Assembly (NCBI GenBank): GCA_029224185.1
Contig: CM055202.1
Coordinates: 2,135,798 to 2,199,797, forward strand
Length of the DNA: 64,000 nucleotides
Reading direction: 5' to 3'
From: Karalla daura
Lineage: Eukaryota; Chordata; Actinopteri; Chaetodontiformes; Leiognathidae
Shown: in pieces, positions 32,810 to 45,109 of the stretch
Numbering within the stretch: the stretch's first letter is position 1
How the letters are laid out: each line of letters begins with the position of its first letter
The notes under the pieces: model-generated
Databases searched by the model: none
What the model was told of the DNA's origin: nothing
Seen by the model: only the letters and a program-made list of their open reading frames with translations
Translations under genes and position numbers: made by a program

Positions 32810-33725
32810 ATACTATCTGAGGTTTAATTTCCAATGAAACCCATGTGCCAGTGCATCTATGTAGAGAAGGAGGATAAACACTCATTCCTCCACTCTAGAT
32901 CCTTCTTAAGGCTAAAGGAAACACTGACTCAAAGGTGGCACCAGGCCACACATGACTCAGGTGAGAGACCTGAAGTGAATCCAACAGTGTTAAGATCCTT
33001 AACTGAGGCTGTCCCAAGTCCCAAGCTGCACGCCTCCAGCACACAAGGTAAACAGGGTTAAGACTGTTGAGGCGGTCACCTGGGGAATAAGGTAAAGTCC
33101 CAGACAGTGGCCCAGTCTGGCTGATTGACCACAGAGATGTCTGCGACCTACATGTCGTGTTATGCTCCGAGGAGGGAGCGCTCAGCCGCTACGGCTTCGT
33201 GCTCCGGGCGAAACATGTCTTTGCTCTTCCAAGCAACTGCTCCGGGACAATAAAAGATTTTTTTGTCCCCAGCTTTTTTTTTTGTCCTTAAAATACCTGG
33301 TTACACACAACATATGTAGGCTCGGGTAACCCGATCAGAGGCCAGTGTGTGTGCGCTTTGTGGACGTGTATCAGACACCAACGGGGACCGCTTCAGTCAG
33401 TGCATTCTGATCTCTCCCACCCGTCAATCACAACGGGCCCTCAAGATGTTTTTTTCCACCTACATACTTCAAATGTAAAAGTTCCTCAAATAACACTACT
33501 TAAGTGACGTGTCTCCACAGGCATAAAGGCTCGATTCATGAGACACTGAGTGACATCAAGTCTGGTCATTTGGGATTTTGCCTACGCTCTTGAAGCAGAT
33601 TCCCTTTGTTTGCTGCTAAAAGGTGTTTTTACAGTAGGTCTGAGACTGTTGACAGCACAATGGCTGTTGTCTTTCAACATCACTCACCTGTCTGAGACCG
33701 TCACTCACCTCTATGAGAAAGCCCC
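32810..33725. other. Non-coding DNA, no gene seen
   Basis: Mixed unique sequence with T-runs near 33260 and 33280. Nothing is recognised. Confidence 0.5.
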
Positions 33726-33729
33726 CCCC

Positions 33730-33731
<2 letters not shown>

Positions 33732-33785
<54 letters not shown>
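33732..33785. repeat. (CA)n microsatellite preceded by C9
   Basis: About 27 CA units following a C-run at 33722-33730. Confidence 0.96.
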
Positions 33786-33787
<2 letters not shown>

Positions 33788-33899
33788 CTCACTTCAACCC
33801 CTGCCACTCGCAGGTTCTTCTAATGGTACATCAAAGCACCTTCACTTAATCACAAAAGCTGCAGCAAGGGACCACAACAAAAGCAAAAAACAGTGGGGA

Positions 33900-34440
33900 A
33901 ACTCCCCAACCTCTGACCTTTTCCCTTATGAGACTGCCGAGAGGAATCAAAGCACTCAGTTGTGGCGCAAAGGAACCCCTTATATCATCCCCCAGCCCCC
34001 TCCTGCTCCAGGGGCTTCAGTCGCACTCAGCAAGTACTGTAGTCGCCCCTGTGATGGGGAGAGGGGTCACTTACGGCAACTGGATCGTATCGAGCGTGAG
34101 GCAGAGGGTCCTCAGGAGACCGCGACCCGCAGGTCCCACAGAGAGGCAGCAAGCGGCGGCCAGGTCGAGCTTCCCCAGACGGTGTGGTCACACGCAAAAA
34201 TAAAAGCAGGCAGGTCTCTGAGCGGAGAGGAAGCGCCAAGCTGGCCAGGCATGGAGGTTACTGTGCAGTATATCACAGGCCGGCGGCAATAAAAACAGAG
34301 GGAGGAAGGCATGTCAAAAAAGAATGGCCTTGATCTCGTACGCCTGCATAGTGTTTGGGCAACATCATTTGGACAGGTGTCTGAGAGCTCACAGATGAAG
34401 TTCACATAGGGAAGGTAGACACACAAACAGCCAGAAAAAC
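33900..34440. promoter_or_regulatory. Enhancer-like unique block
   Basis: GC-balanced, complex sequence with AACTGGATCGTATCGAGCG near 34078, CACACGCAAAAATAAAAGC near 34189 and GGGCAACATCATTTGGACAG near 34357. Overlapping frames on both strands are background. Inferred. Confidence 0.3.
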
Positions 34441-34449
34441 ACACTTCTC

Positions 34450-35370
34450 CCCATCATCAGTCAACTGGCCCGTAGCTTCTGATCCTGCTGAAATAACGCT
34501 GAAGAATTACAGCCGAAAAGCCATGTGGTGACGGATAACTGCATTGAAGCGGATTCTGAAGTAGAAATTAGAAGTAAAGAATAATCTCTGGTTCATTATA
34601 AGTTTTAGATTGAACAGCTGATAAACTGCTCATTCCATTAGACTCCATGGTGGTACTATGCTGATCAATACTCTAACATGACTAAGGCTTAACTTTGATG
34701 ATCAATTGTCTACATTTCCAAGCAAAATAACTAAAAACAAACACACGTATATGCACTCAGATGTAGTTTGTCCCTACAGGTCCCCGTCATGAATTGAGAT
34801 TATACAGGTTTCATAACTATTTTTTATTTGAAGACTTTTTTTTGTCTTTCTATGCTGACAAAAAGACGCTTTAAGAAAAGGAAAACGAGACCAGCCTGAC
34901 ACCAAACTGACCCGCAGCTTATTATTGATGTAATTTATTGATGTAATTGTGGAATAACGTCGGCGAGCAGCATCAAGGGACAGCTGCAGCGGCGGAGGAC
35001 TCACATAAACAGAACCGAAAGAGTTACAAGAAGTAAAGCTAAACACAGGCAACGTGGGAGAGAGATTGAGAGATGAGGGAGAGTTTATTCCTCTCCCCTC
35101 ATCTGCCGTCCTCTTATTCTCCGAGGCTCAGACCAGCGATGTGTATCTAGATCTGGCCTGCATATTTTGGACCGATCCCACCCCGGGGTTCCTCAAACTG
35201 CCCCTCTGTGTTTGGGCAATCTTGAAAGAGAGCTGATAGCATTCAAAGCACCATGACAAGAGAGTGACGCACACATTCGCGGGCGTGCTATCTGCACATC
35301 GGCAGCTGGGAGCGCGGCTTCAACGCTTCGTACCCGCCGTCTCACGTTTCCGCTGCAGTGCTCCCAGATG
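34450..35370. other. Non-coding DNA, no gene seen
   Basis: AT-rich to 34.9 kb then mixed. No array or recognised element. Confidence 0.5.
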
Positions 35371-35379
35371 CAAACCGGC

Positions 35380-35720
35380 CCATGAAAGCTGCTTCATAGG
35401 TCAATGGCTGGCTGATTTATGAGACAGCGGAGTACCACACCGTGACAATACGAGGACGGTGTCACCTGCAGAGACGCTTTGACGGTCATGAAATTTCATC
35501 AGCCGCCCGTCAGGCACGGCTGGCTGGAGAGACTGACCATAAATCGCCAAAAAGCCCGAAGGCGCAGCGGGCTGATAGGTTAATTATGATAATGTGGTCT
35601 AATTTCAAGCAGACTGTGCCGCTCAGAGAACAACAGGATGTATGTTGTTAATTAGACCAATCAGGATGCTTTTCTTGCATGACAAACTAGCAAATAAACC
35701 GTACAAAAAAAATGCAGATA
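35380..35720. promoter_or_regulatory. Enhancer-like unique block (strong by eye)
   Basis: Contains GTCATGAAATTTCATCAGCC at 35486, which includes a near-palindrome TGAAATTTCA, then ACCATAAATCGCCAAAAAGC near 35536, GATAGGTTAATTATGATAAT at 35574 and TTGTTAATTAGACCAATCAG near 35645. Many homeodomain and CCAAT-type cores in a repeat-free 300 bases suggest a constrained developmental enhancer. Not tested for conservation. Confidence 0.4.
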
Positions 35721-35960
35721 TGAGCGGATGTCGCCAGAGTGGACTTGTCGCTCCTCCTCGTCATATCAGCCGCTCAGATCGCTGAGGGCTGCTGGGAGGT
35801 CCCGGCCACACAGCGCCAGCCTTTGTGCCACTCCGGCCCCGGCTGTGCTCGTCCGCTCGGCTCCTAATAACGTCGTTAGAGTGGAGCTGGCTCAGATAGT
35901 GGACAGGTCGACTGGTCTGATGTTATCTCACTGTGGGTGATTTCACAGAGGATCTCAAGG
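35721..35960. other. GC-rich unique sequence
   Basis: CpG-containing sequence continuing from the block above. The frame 35728-35940 is not protein-like. Confidence 0.35.
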
Positions 35961-35969
35961 CGTCTGCGG

Positions 35970-36290
35970 TGCCGTCTTGGGAGTTTGCCGGTGTCTGTGG
36001 ACTTACGTAATTAACTGGGCTCCATTACCATCTGGGCAGAGCGGAACAGCACCCCAGAGGGCCCCCGCTCTCAGGGGCCCCCGCTTCACTGAGTGCCAAC
36101 TCCTTTTTTGGCAAGCGATCAACAACAAATTTGTGTGGCATTATGAACCACTAAAACCACTGGACAAAGTTTTGGGGACAATGGGCCCCGGGGCCCCCCA
36201 ACCCTTTCTACACAAGAGCAAGACTTTGCACTTTGTGTCTCTTTGTGTTTCCCCATTGAAACCTTGCACTGGAAGACACTAAGGCCCCAA
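35970..36290. promoter_or_regulatory. Enhancer-like unique block
   Basis: Contains TTACGTAATTAACTGGGC near 36003 (TTACGTAA is a PAR-bZIP-type palindrome) and AACCACTAAAACCACTGGAC near 36147 (two Runx-type ACCAC cores). The frame 35977-36282 is background. Confidence 0.35.
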
Positions 36291-36299
36291 GGGTTAGAC

Positions 36300-37240
36300 G
36301 AACTAATGAACCCTTTCAGCTATGCATCTCTGAATAAAGCACTAAATAAAACAAATTGATAAAGGCGACGACACACAACTGATGTTCTGACTGTTTTTTT
36401 ACCACATCAGAGAGTAAAAGTCTTCATATATGCAGAGCAGACTCCTCCACTAAGACAGAGTTGAGGTATAACCATATGCCGTATTCAAAGAGAGGAAACA
36501 AACTATAGATAGAGCTCATTGACATAGTGGGGCAACACGTGGGCTGTGCCACTCTGATCGTACCCTCTGTATCCATCACAGCCCCCCCGCCACATTAGAG
36601 AGGTTTGCTGGGAAGAGGTTTTCAGAGGATCAGTCATCAAGCACTTTGGCTGAAGACTGAAGCCTTCAAGGAATCTCTGGCCTGTCTTCATAAACACACA
36701 GTGATCCTGGTGCAGCAGCATTACTCTGAGACATTACTGCTGTTTGATCTCTGGAGATGCTGGCAGAAAAGGGTGAGGCTTTGTGTACTGTTCCAGGTCC
36801 CGAAATCTAATTTTGAACCTTCTGGATCACACCCATACTTAGATGGACTCTGAATAAGTTGGTTCTTAGTCTTAATCAAAAAGTAGCTCTTTCTACATTA
36901 AGGCATCCGCCGAGCATCAGTTGAAGTTATGAAGACCAGAGGAAGAAAATTTAGAGGGAAACTGTTCTGGCTTTGTTAATTACTTATTTATCTTCTGCTA
37001 TTAGAATATCCTGGGATCTAACATGTGCTATGTGACAGTGATGCTCCCAGTTTCTCGGTGGTATCTCTTCGGCTCAGAGAGAAGATCCGACAAGTCTCAC
37101 CACAGTGACATCTGGGGGGCAGTGGTACCACACACTGGTTCCAGTTCACTGCTGCAGAAACCTGAGCTTTCAAATACTGTCTCGACTTTGTACAAACCTG
37201 CTCCTGTCTCTCTTCATTCATGTTGATGGTTTACAGTGAC
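36300..37240. other. Non-coding DNA, no gene seen
   Basis: AT-rich then mixed unique sequence. No array or element recognised. Confidence 0.5.
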
Positions 37241-37246
37241 CAAGAT

Positions 37247-37480
37247 GGGATTCCTGAAGAAAGGCTGTGTTCAGTGGCAGTCACTGGTGTGAGCTGCTCA
37301 TACTGATGCATATTAGATGAGGCTTCGAGACGTGTGACCTCATCTCTCAGTCATGCAGTAAACACACTGCAATACTCAAGCATTTAAGCCCATGATGTTA
37401 TTTCAATGAGCTGTTCGTCAACATGCTGTTGCCTCAACTCATTTGAAGTTTGTCTGAAACTAACAATAAATCAGTTTTCT
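37247..37480 (+). mobile_element. Dispersed repeat family 2, copy 1
   Basis: ATTAGATGAGGCTTCGAGAC at 37312, CTCTCAGTCATGCAGTAAAC (37344-37363), ACACTGCAATACTCAAG and AGTTTGTCTGAAA near 37447 recur in the same order at 42.3-42.5 kb on the same strand. No open frame is shared. Ends and class are unknown. Confidence 0.7.
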
Positions 37481-37489
37481 GCTCTAGGA

Positions 37490-38640
37490 ACAAAACAGTG
37501 AAATTAATATATTATGACCACTATAATTCAATTAGCAGTCATTACACAGACCTTCAAAAAATGGGACGTTAACTCCAAACAAAGACCAATCCCACGAGTG
37601 ATGATTTCTAAATCAATTGTTTGTCATCTATTTTAGGTTTTCTTTGCAGGATTCTAATGTCCTATGGGAATCAGAAAGTCAGGACATCACTCATTGGGAG
37701 AGGAGATGTGATGATCAGGTCTGTGCTGCTTTGTGATGTCACTGGGTAAAAAGTCATTAAAATGGCTTTACAGGTCGAAGACAATCAAGTATTGGCCTGA
37801 AGAATCAGTTGAAAATCAATGCAAGAAGCTGATAAGGGCATGAATACAAAACAGAGCACTGGTACCTCCTAGTGGTCGTTTCGGGTAATGCACCCGACAC
37901 TTGTTCTCAGTTTGGTGGGAATTCGAAGTTAGCACAAACAGTAAAAGCACATTTATTACTTCTCTTAAAAAACTCTCTGGCTCCAGCTGTAAACCTTTCC
38001 CTAATGTGTGATCTTCATACTTGTTTTTACCGTAACAGCAGGGGAACTTTTTTACTGGATCATTTGGAGACATCACAGGACTCTCTGCCCGATTCCTTCC
38101 CTGGAGAGAGGCTGTTAATGTGTGATTAGTGGTCAGGCTGTGTTGACGTCTGATGCGCTTCCATAGGCTCTGCGCCGCACGCTACCGTGCCTCGGGAAGC
38201 CAGACGAGGGCCGTGAGTCACAGAGGGAAAGAGTAGTTTGTGGGCAGCCATGATGCCAGCTCAGTGCGCCAGCTGGGACTTGGGGCTCCGCCTGACAGCT
38301 ACTGTATCTGCAGCCATCTGCGGCCGGGAGTCTGGACCTCAAGCCACCGGAGCTACGTTCTCATGGTCCTCAGATGGAGGAGATGAAGGAGAGCCCAAGA
38401 CAAAAGCATTTTCAAACCACAGAGTCATAGGAGCACCGTCACAGAAATGACCCACTGGGGAGAGTCCCAAACAACTACACAAACCCATGGACCATTTTGT
38501 GGTTTGCATGTGTTCCTCAGTCAGACCTCTGGAGTTACGTCAGTCGTGTTGACCGATGGTTGAACATCACATGAGAGTGACACACAGCAGCGTGAGTCCA
38601 GCTTTGGTTGTTGTGGTCTTTGATCTTACTTACTACAGGA
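37490..38640. other. Non-coding DNA, no gene seen
   Basis: Mixed unique sequence; frames near 37.8-38.5 kb are background. Confidence 0.5.
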
Positions 38641-38684
38641 AGAATGACCCAGGTTTGAGTTTGACTTTGCACATTAACCCAGAG

Positions 38685-38880
38685 TTTGCGTGGTTTCCCC
38701 CAGTTTCCTCCCACAGTCCGGAAATAATGAAGGAGTCGAGTGATTGGAGGCTGAATGGTGTGAGTGTGAGCCCTGAAATGGTTTGGTGGCTTGTCCAAGG
38801 GGAATTTCCTGCCTCTAACCCCATGAGCACTCGGGTAGGATGCAGCAAAGACCCCGACAGCACAGTGTGGGTTTAAATCA
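38685..38880 (+). mobile_element. L2/Maui-type LINE remnant
   Basis: GTTTCCCCCAGTTTCCTCCC (38693), ACAGTCCGGAAATAATG, GGTGTGAGTGTGAGCCCTGA near 38757 and GGAATTTCCTGCCTCTAACC near 38801 follow the order of the same LINE 3' region as the 26.2 kb copy, but with heavier decay. The frame across it is not coding. Confidence 0.65.
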
Positions 38881-38989
38881 GGTCAAGAAGCTTGTTTTCA
38901 TATCTTCATCTTGTTTCTGTGCCGCTTGGGTCAGAGGTGGGAAATCCAGCTGTATTTCCTCAGTCACATACAGATTCAGTTGCTCTCCA

Positions 38990-39270
38990 CCTCTGTTATT
39001 ATCTTCTCACTGCAGTGTGTTTACCCCAGGGCTTACACAGCTTTTAAAAATGGCGGCCGCTGGCTTATGTGTTGGACCGGGCCCTGTACATTTCACCACA
39101 GGCAGCACAGTTGTGCTGAGAGTTCCTACCCTAAAGAAGCAGCTGAAAAAGTCCACAGAAATGGTCTTCTACCAACTATTAAGCATTGTAAACCTGGAAA
39201 AAGAGGGGAACTTCTACCAAAAGTTAAAGGAACTGTGGAAAGTTCTAACTCATGTCAGAGAGAAACAGAG
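38990..39270 (+). mobile_element. Dispersed repeat family 3, copy 1
   Basis: GTGTTTACCCCAGGGCTTAC at 39017, AAATGGCGGCCGCTGGCTTA near 39047 and GTGTTGGACCGGG near 39069 align with 52.40-52.46 kb. Downstream AAAGTTAAAGGAACTGTGGA near 39220 may correspond to the AAAGTTCCTAGAAC array there. A 163-codon frame (38840-39331) passes through it but is explained by repeat sequence, so it is not called a gene. Confidence 0.65.
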
Positions 39271-39329
39271 AGCGAAGTCAAAATCAGGGCTGGAAGCAGC
39301 TCGACAGGCATCTGAAGTCTTAAAACTCT

Positions 39330-39890
39330 GAAGTGACTTGTTCCCACCTGCTGAATCCTTAAAGCCTCAAACAATGACAACCTCTTGACCACTTCTCCCA
39401 GTTAAGCCAACAAAATGCCTGGACCGGATGTTATAGACCGGGCCCTTTGAGGTTGACCATGAGTCACTGAAAGGGGACAACACCCTCCCTTCCCCCTCCT
39501 CTGTCCCCTCCCACGGCTTTGAAGTGGTGGCAGATTGTGCACAAACAACATAAACCTCCCTGCGACAAACGCTGTGATTTACCACCCAAGGCAAGGAAAT
39601 GGCCTCTAAGACAGTTCTATTCAGTTTATAGGGCTGTTTTGTAGCCTTCATACCTCCGGACGGACGCTCTTTTGTGATGGCCACTTTGAGAATGCTGGAA
39701 ATGAGGATTCCCAAAGCGGAGCCAGAACAAATGCCCAGCCAGGCGCCTGACTCCGGCTTACAAGCTCCGGACAGTTCCAACAAAACTCACACTCTCGCTG
39801 CTGTGTGGTGAACACGTCCACAGGCCAAATGTCAGTGAGAGCAGGAGATACCGCCTCCTCCTCCAGGTCAGGACTCACACACACAGGTCT
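39330..39890. promoter_or_regulatory. Complex unique block with a minus-strand frame
   Basis: Repeat-free sequence with a 138-codon minus frame (39783 down to 39367) containing a hydrophobic segment (WLGICSGSALGILISSILKV). A possible donor GGAG|GTATGA lies at its 3' side near 39657. No family is recognised and the frame is within chance length for this composition, so an enhancer-like element is at least as likely. Confidence 0.25.
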
Positions 39891-39899
39891 GGTCCTACT

Positions 39900-41150
39900 G
39901 CCTGTTGGTAACAGGGGGTGTTGCAGTTTGGTCCAAATTTAGATGGAAGAAGTTTTCGGTATGGCTGAAGACAGAATGCAGTATTTACTCAATGACATTT
40001 ATTTGTCACCTCCTCCATTGTGCATTTGCTAAAATTCAAAAGATTGTAAACTGATTAAGAGATCACATACCTGGGTGTAGCAAACACAAAATTAGCATCT
40101 TGACTTTATAGAAATTATAGTGTGAGCTGAGAACTTCTTTAAATCATAGTAAAGCATATTTTCCACTACTGCCCGAGCCGTCACGCATTTCATCTGCTGA
40201 CACGTTGGAGTGAGCTGAGTGTCAATAAACAAACTGAGCTCTCCATTAAATCACTGTTTAACTGCTAAATAAACTACTTTTCCTCATCTTATCTGCATAA
40301 ATCAGGGAGGAGAACAATGGCAACACCAACTACAGCCTCCGTGAGAAGCATCTATTATCACAAGCAAGTGGGCACTACTTTCTTTGTTCAGGCAGACTTT
40401 ATGGCTGAGCTGTTGTACCGAGTTTCACAGAGTCTAATTCACAGATGCAGCAGTTGTGTTGCTAGAAAGATTCATAATAGCTTTAGCGTCACCTTGTATG
40501 TTCAGGTCATTGCCACAGAGAGTTTTTGTCTGATGTCCAGACTTCTGAAGCGTCACCTCGGCTCTGAAAGTCAAACCTCCCAAACTGAAGTCAGGGCCGT
40601 CCTTCACACAGGTGTCTCCAACAGCTCAGGTAACAAACTGTGACACCAAACATCAAAGACCAGAGAGGTAAAGGTGCTCCTTCTCCACCAAAGCAGCAGC
40701 GACTTCAGAGTGAGTTAATACAAAGTTTTGTTTACTTGCTCACACAGTTCATGATAGAGTCATGATACTTAACGATTCGTCAGAATAAAAAGGCAGGTTT
40801 TAAAAGAGGATGAGATTAAAAGACTCATTTTTCTTGGAAGAAAAATGTGAAAGTTTGATATTTTGAAAATTTATATTCTCAAAAAATTTGTAATTTTCCT
40901 GCTCAAAGCAGCAGTGATTGGCCCGTCACAAAGAGCTGCAGTACCTCTAAATCTCCACTAGAGAGCAGCATTTTCTAAGAAATTGGTTCCAACCCGGCAG
41001 TTCTGTGCTAAGAACTACCTGAGGAATTTGATCAAATTGCTAGAGGTGTCGTCAAAGAATAATTTATAACCTTCTGTCTTTTCTTTACGTTTAAACATTT
41101 AGCTAAAAGTCCTCAGATTATTTGCCACGCACACACATACACACACGCAC
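39900..41150. other. Non-coding DNA, no gene seen
   Basis: AT-rich. The 108-codon plus frame 40317-40643 has no recognisable domain and no exon signals and is not called. Confidence 0.5.
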
Positions 41151-41310
41151 ACATACACTCACACCCTGGACAGGTCTGTAGTTCATCACAGGCCACACAC
41201 ACATACACCACTCACCCTCACACTCACCCTAGCAGCAAACCTAGTCTTCGGTTCAACTAAACGCATGTGTCATTGGGCTGTGGGAGGAAATGAACCTAAA
41301 AGGCCCTCCA
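41107..41310 (-). mobile_element. L2/Maui-type LINE remnant
   Basis: ACCCTGGACAGGTCTGTAGT at 41164, TCATCACAGGCCACACACAC, CACTCACCCTCACACTCACC near 41210 and TTGGGCTGTGGGAGGAAATG (41274) are the reverse complement of the fish LINE 3' region, in the right order. An irregular CA/CATA run at 41127-41160 precedes it. Confidence 0.8.
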
Positions 41311-41329
41311 ACAGATTTGTCAGAGAGAA

Positions 41330-42300
41330 ATCAGAGAACTGAGTTTGAGCTCTGACGTTGTCCGCTGCAAAACCTCAGGATGTCCTGGGATCCAACTTGT
41401 AACATTTTGAGGTATCTGAGCTGTAGACGAAATGAAGCAAATTTGTGAAGTTTGAGGATTTCACCTTAGCCTCCATGAACCACGGAGCAACACTTCCACA
41501 TTTTTACAACATTTTAAAAGCCAAGCAACTAATCGAAAAGGAATCAACACATTACGACAAAACAACTCAAGTACACTGGTCCAGGCAATCTGTCATGGTT
41601 CACCAGTTTAACCAGCAGCTTCAACCATTCACACATGTTGGCTGCAGGGAGCTGTGGTCGAACCACAGACACGCTCCCGGTCTGTTACAGCCCAAACTTC
41701 TCTGTGTCCAACCTCTGGTCCTCTCCTGTCCTATCATTTAGTCTCCGTCTCCGAGAGAGACACGGAGCAGCGAGGATGCAGTACACACGCCCTGCCAGCG
41801 GGGGGCGCTGTGACTTTGCGGCATCGCAACTCATTACAAACCTGGCGGGGTTTGCATGGGACTTCTCAAAAACTTCTTTAAAAAAAGGCTTCTCTTGTTC
41901 TGTTGCTGTGTAGACAGACACAACTCAGCAGAATGTTTCTGTCCGACCCGACAACTGAAAAAGACCAATCAACAGTCCCACCACAGTGACGTAGGCTAGA
42001 CGTACTTCATTAATTATTAAATTATCCTGTCCAACGCATGAGTCTCAGAGATGCCATGTTCTCAATGTACACTGAATCCTCCAAATAAATAATATCAAAT
42101 AGTGGCAGTAAAACATTGAAGTCTTTGATAACAAAATTTATATTTAAAAAAGTAGAACAACAACAATAATAATAAGACAGGAAACAAATGTAATAATAAA
42201 ATGTAGGAAAAGAAGATGTCACCTGGGGCAGGATGGTACAGGAAGGACCTGAGCGTTCACACACTTTGGGTTCATGTGAAGCTTTCCTGTTCGGGTTGAG
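41330..42300. other. Non-coding DNA, no gene seen
   Basis: Mixed then AT-rich (42.0-42.2 kb, AATAATAATAAT run near 42162). Frames at 41.45-41.9 kb are background. Confidence 0.5.
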
Positions 42301-42304
42301 AAGC

Positions 42305-42508
42305 TGGGATTCTTCTGGAAACTCTGTGTTTGCTGGTTGTTATTCTCATGCTGACTCATTAGATGACGCTTCAAGATGCGTGACCTCCTCTCTCAGTCAT
42401 GCAGTAAACACACTGCAGTACTCAAGTAGTCCAACCCACGGTGTTACCTCTACCAGCATGCTCAGGTCTCAGCTACTTTAAGGTTTGTCTGAAAGTGAAA
42501 AATCAGCT
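42305..42508 (+). mobile_element. Dispersed repeat family 2, copy 2
   Basis: ATTAGATGACGCTTCAAGAT (42358), CTCTCAGTCATGCAGTAAAC (42391-42410), ACACTGCAGTACTCAAG and GGTTTGTCTGAAAGTGAAAA near 42482 match the 37.25-37.48 kb copy in order and orientation. Confidence 0.7.
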
Positions 42509-42509
42509 T

Positions 42510-42895
<386 letters not shown>

Positions 42896-43021
42896 CACAG
42901 ACTGTGTAGCTTGTAAAGCCTATAAAGACTTTTCATCTGTTGTGGTAAAACATCATTCAGGATATTAATAACAAATTGCAATGCATTACATATGGACTAT
43001 CTAATACACCTAATATATGTA

Positions 43022-43105
43022 ATAACAATAATAATAGTAATAATAATAAACTTTATTTATAAAGCACCTTTCATACATACAATGCAGCACAAAGTGTTTT
43101 ACATA
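43022..43105 (-). mobile_element. Retroelement 3' end with TTA-rich tail
   Basis: Read on the minus strand, TGTAAAACACTTTGTGCTGC is followed by GAAAGGTGCTTTATAAATAA, then AGTTTATTATTATTACTATT. This is the standard 3' end of a very common fish retroelement (LINE or its dependent SINE) ending in TTA-type repeats. Only about 80 bases are present, a typical 5' truncation. The clade is not certain. Confidence 0.7.
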
Positions 43106-43191
43106 TGTAACTATTCCATCCTATAACTATTCCATCCCACCCACCCAAAGCCCCCGCCCCAGCATATACAGACACTCACACAGCTCTCTTT

Positions 43192-43193
<2 letters not shown>

Positions 43194-43249
<56 letters not shown>

Positions 43250-43258
43250 ACACACACA
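43194..43258. repeat. (CA)n microsatellite, 65 bp
   Basis: CA array with one CATA interruption near 43243. Confidence 0.97.
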
Positions 43259-43259
43259 G

Positions 43260-44040
43260 GTGCGGTGGATCTTAAAAACACGTGGCTGAAAACAGAGGAA
43301 GGAGGTCAGGAAGCACTATTATTGTATGTATAATACATGTAATATTCTATAATATAGAATATATAGAATATAGAATAACATAGTGATTCACACACCTTTA
43401 CCGGCACCACAACATAACAGACCGTCTTGTTCATAGAATTTGCTAGTTTATGGTATCTTAACTTCTGTGTTTGTGTCTGCTTTTATCTGAATACTTTACC
43501 TCGTGTTTTTTCATCCATATCTTTGACTTTGTGAGGCACCTCGTGACTGACAGGACAGAGTAATCTCCTATCACTGCTTTTGTGTCCTGTCCTTCAGTCA
43601 GTTTTGCTCACATTTTATTACATCGTAATAGAGGATGATGCAGCATTTCAATACCAAACATATACTGGAAAACTACCATTTCACATGAGGAAGAAGTTAC
43701 ATCCCAAAATACATTTGTATATTTGTCCAAACAGAATGACTCAACAACACATTAAACACTGATCACTTGTCTATGAACACAACGATCAAAACTACACATC
43801 ATTATAAAGACTTACGTAATTCGCTGTGACCTCAACATCCTATTCTAATTTGTTTTCAATCGTCTATTAATGATGAGTTCATTTAAAAAAACGTGTTTCC
43901 CATAAACGTTGGAGCGAGGAACGAGCTGCACCATCTCACGCTGCTGATGTGGCCATGAAAGAACGCATGAGATCACGCAAGCAGACCGTGATCCTCTCCT
44001 GTCCAGCTTCAGACTGCTGGCATCTCCTCACCTTCATTCC
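43260..44040. other. AT-rich non-coding DNA
   Basis: Includes short ATAGAATATA repetition near 43350-43378. No gene or element seen. Confidence 0.5.
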
Positions 44041-44042
44041 CG

Positions 44043-44076
44043 TCTCCTCCTCCTCCTCCTCCTCCTCCTCCTCCTC
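44043..44076. repeat. (TCC)n trinucleotide repeat
   Basis: About eleven TCC units. Confidence 0.95.
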
Positions 44077-44079
44077 TCT

Positions 44080-44535
44080 CAGTGCAGAAACATTCTTCTA
44101 CTCCAATCAGAAAAACTCGACAAGCTCATTAAAATTCCTGCTTGCACGGAGGGAAGGGCTGCTCGGCTGACCCTGGGCGTGGGCAGGACCAGGGGTCAGC
44201 GGGCCGCTTTCAGCGAGGCCGCTCAGGCGTGATGCAGGCCCGCTGGGGGGCCAACAGGGGGCAGCACCTGCCGCCCCTGCAGCCAGCCAGGCCTGACTGG
44301 GACCCTGTGTGAGGCGGCCTCTCTTTGTCCCTGCTGCAGGCCTGAGCAGGCTGCACAGTCTGATCTGCCTCGCGGGGAGTGTGTGTGCAGTTTACATGTG
44401 GATCCCGTGTTTGGAGGATACGTGTCACATGTATGACGGAGCTGGGAGGTGGCTCACAGAGCACAGACATCCAGCAACTAAACATGCAGGCCCACTTCAA
44501 GTACTTAACCTGTCTACCTCTATCTCTTTCTCAGT
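44080..44535. other. GC-rich unique sequence
   Basis: CpG-containing sequence at 44.15-44.35 kb (GGGCCGCTTTCAGCGAGGCC near 44199), otherwise unremarkable. No exon recognised. Confidence 0.4.
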
Positions 44536-44539
44536 CTGT

Positions 44540-44955
44540 GTCTTTCTATCTACCTATCTGTGAATCTACCTACATATCTACCTATGCATTAACCACAAAT
44601 CCATGCAACTACCTACAAACCTACATTTGTACAAATGTATCAACCTATTGAGATATTGCCCCAAAGAAATGTGCTTATCTACCTTCAAATCTATATATTT
44701 GCAGATGTAACTACTGACAAACCTACATAACTACCTAAAAACCAACTTGTCTACCTACAACTATGTGTCCTCCTGCCTATTAAGGTACCTTCAAATCTAC
44801 ATAATCTACTTACAGTTTTATTTACCTACAAATCATTGTATCTACATAAAAATGCATGTACCTATGTATCTTATATGTAACTATACCTACAAATAAATGT
44901 GCAACATATGCATTTACCTTGAAATCTATGTAGCTACCAACTTATCTACACATCC
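44540..44955. repeat. Decayed CTAC/CTAT tetranucleotide tract
   Basis: Over about 400 bases, short strings such as CTACCTACA, CTACCTAT and CTACAAATCTA recur with irregular spacing, leading directly into the perfect (ATCT)38 array. This looks like an old, mutated portion of the same satellite. Confidence 0.7.
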
Positions 44956-45108
<153 letters not shown>

Positions 45109-45109
45109 A

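Noticed and set aside
38840..39331. 163-codon plus frame with MAAAGLCVGPGP and a basic tail
   Set aside because: The region aligns at DNA level with another copy at 52.4 kb that does not keep the frame, so it is a dispersed repeat.
40317..40643. 108-codon plus frame beginning MATPTTASV
   Set aside because: No recognisable domain, no promoter or splice signals, and of a length expected by chance.
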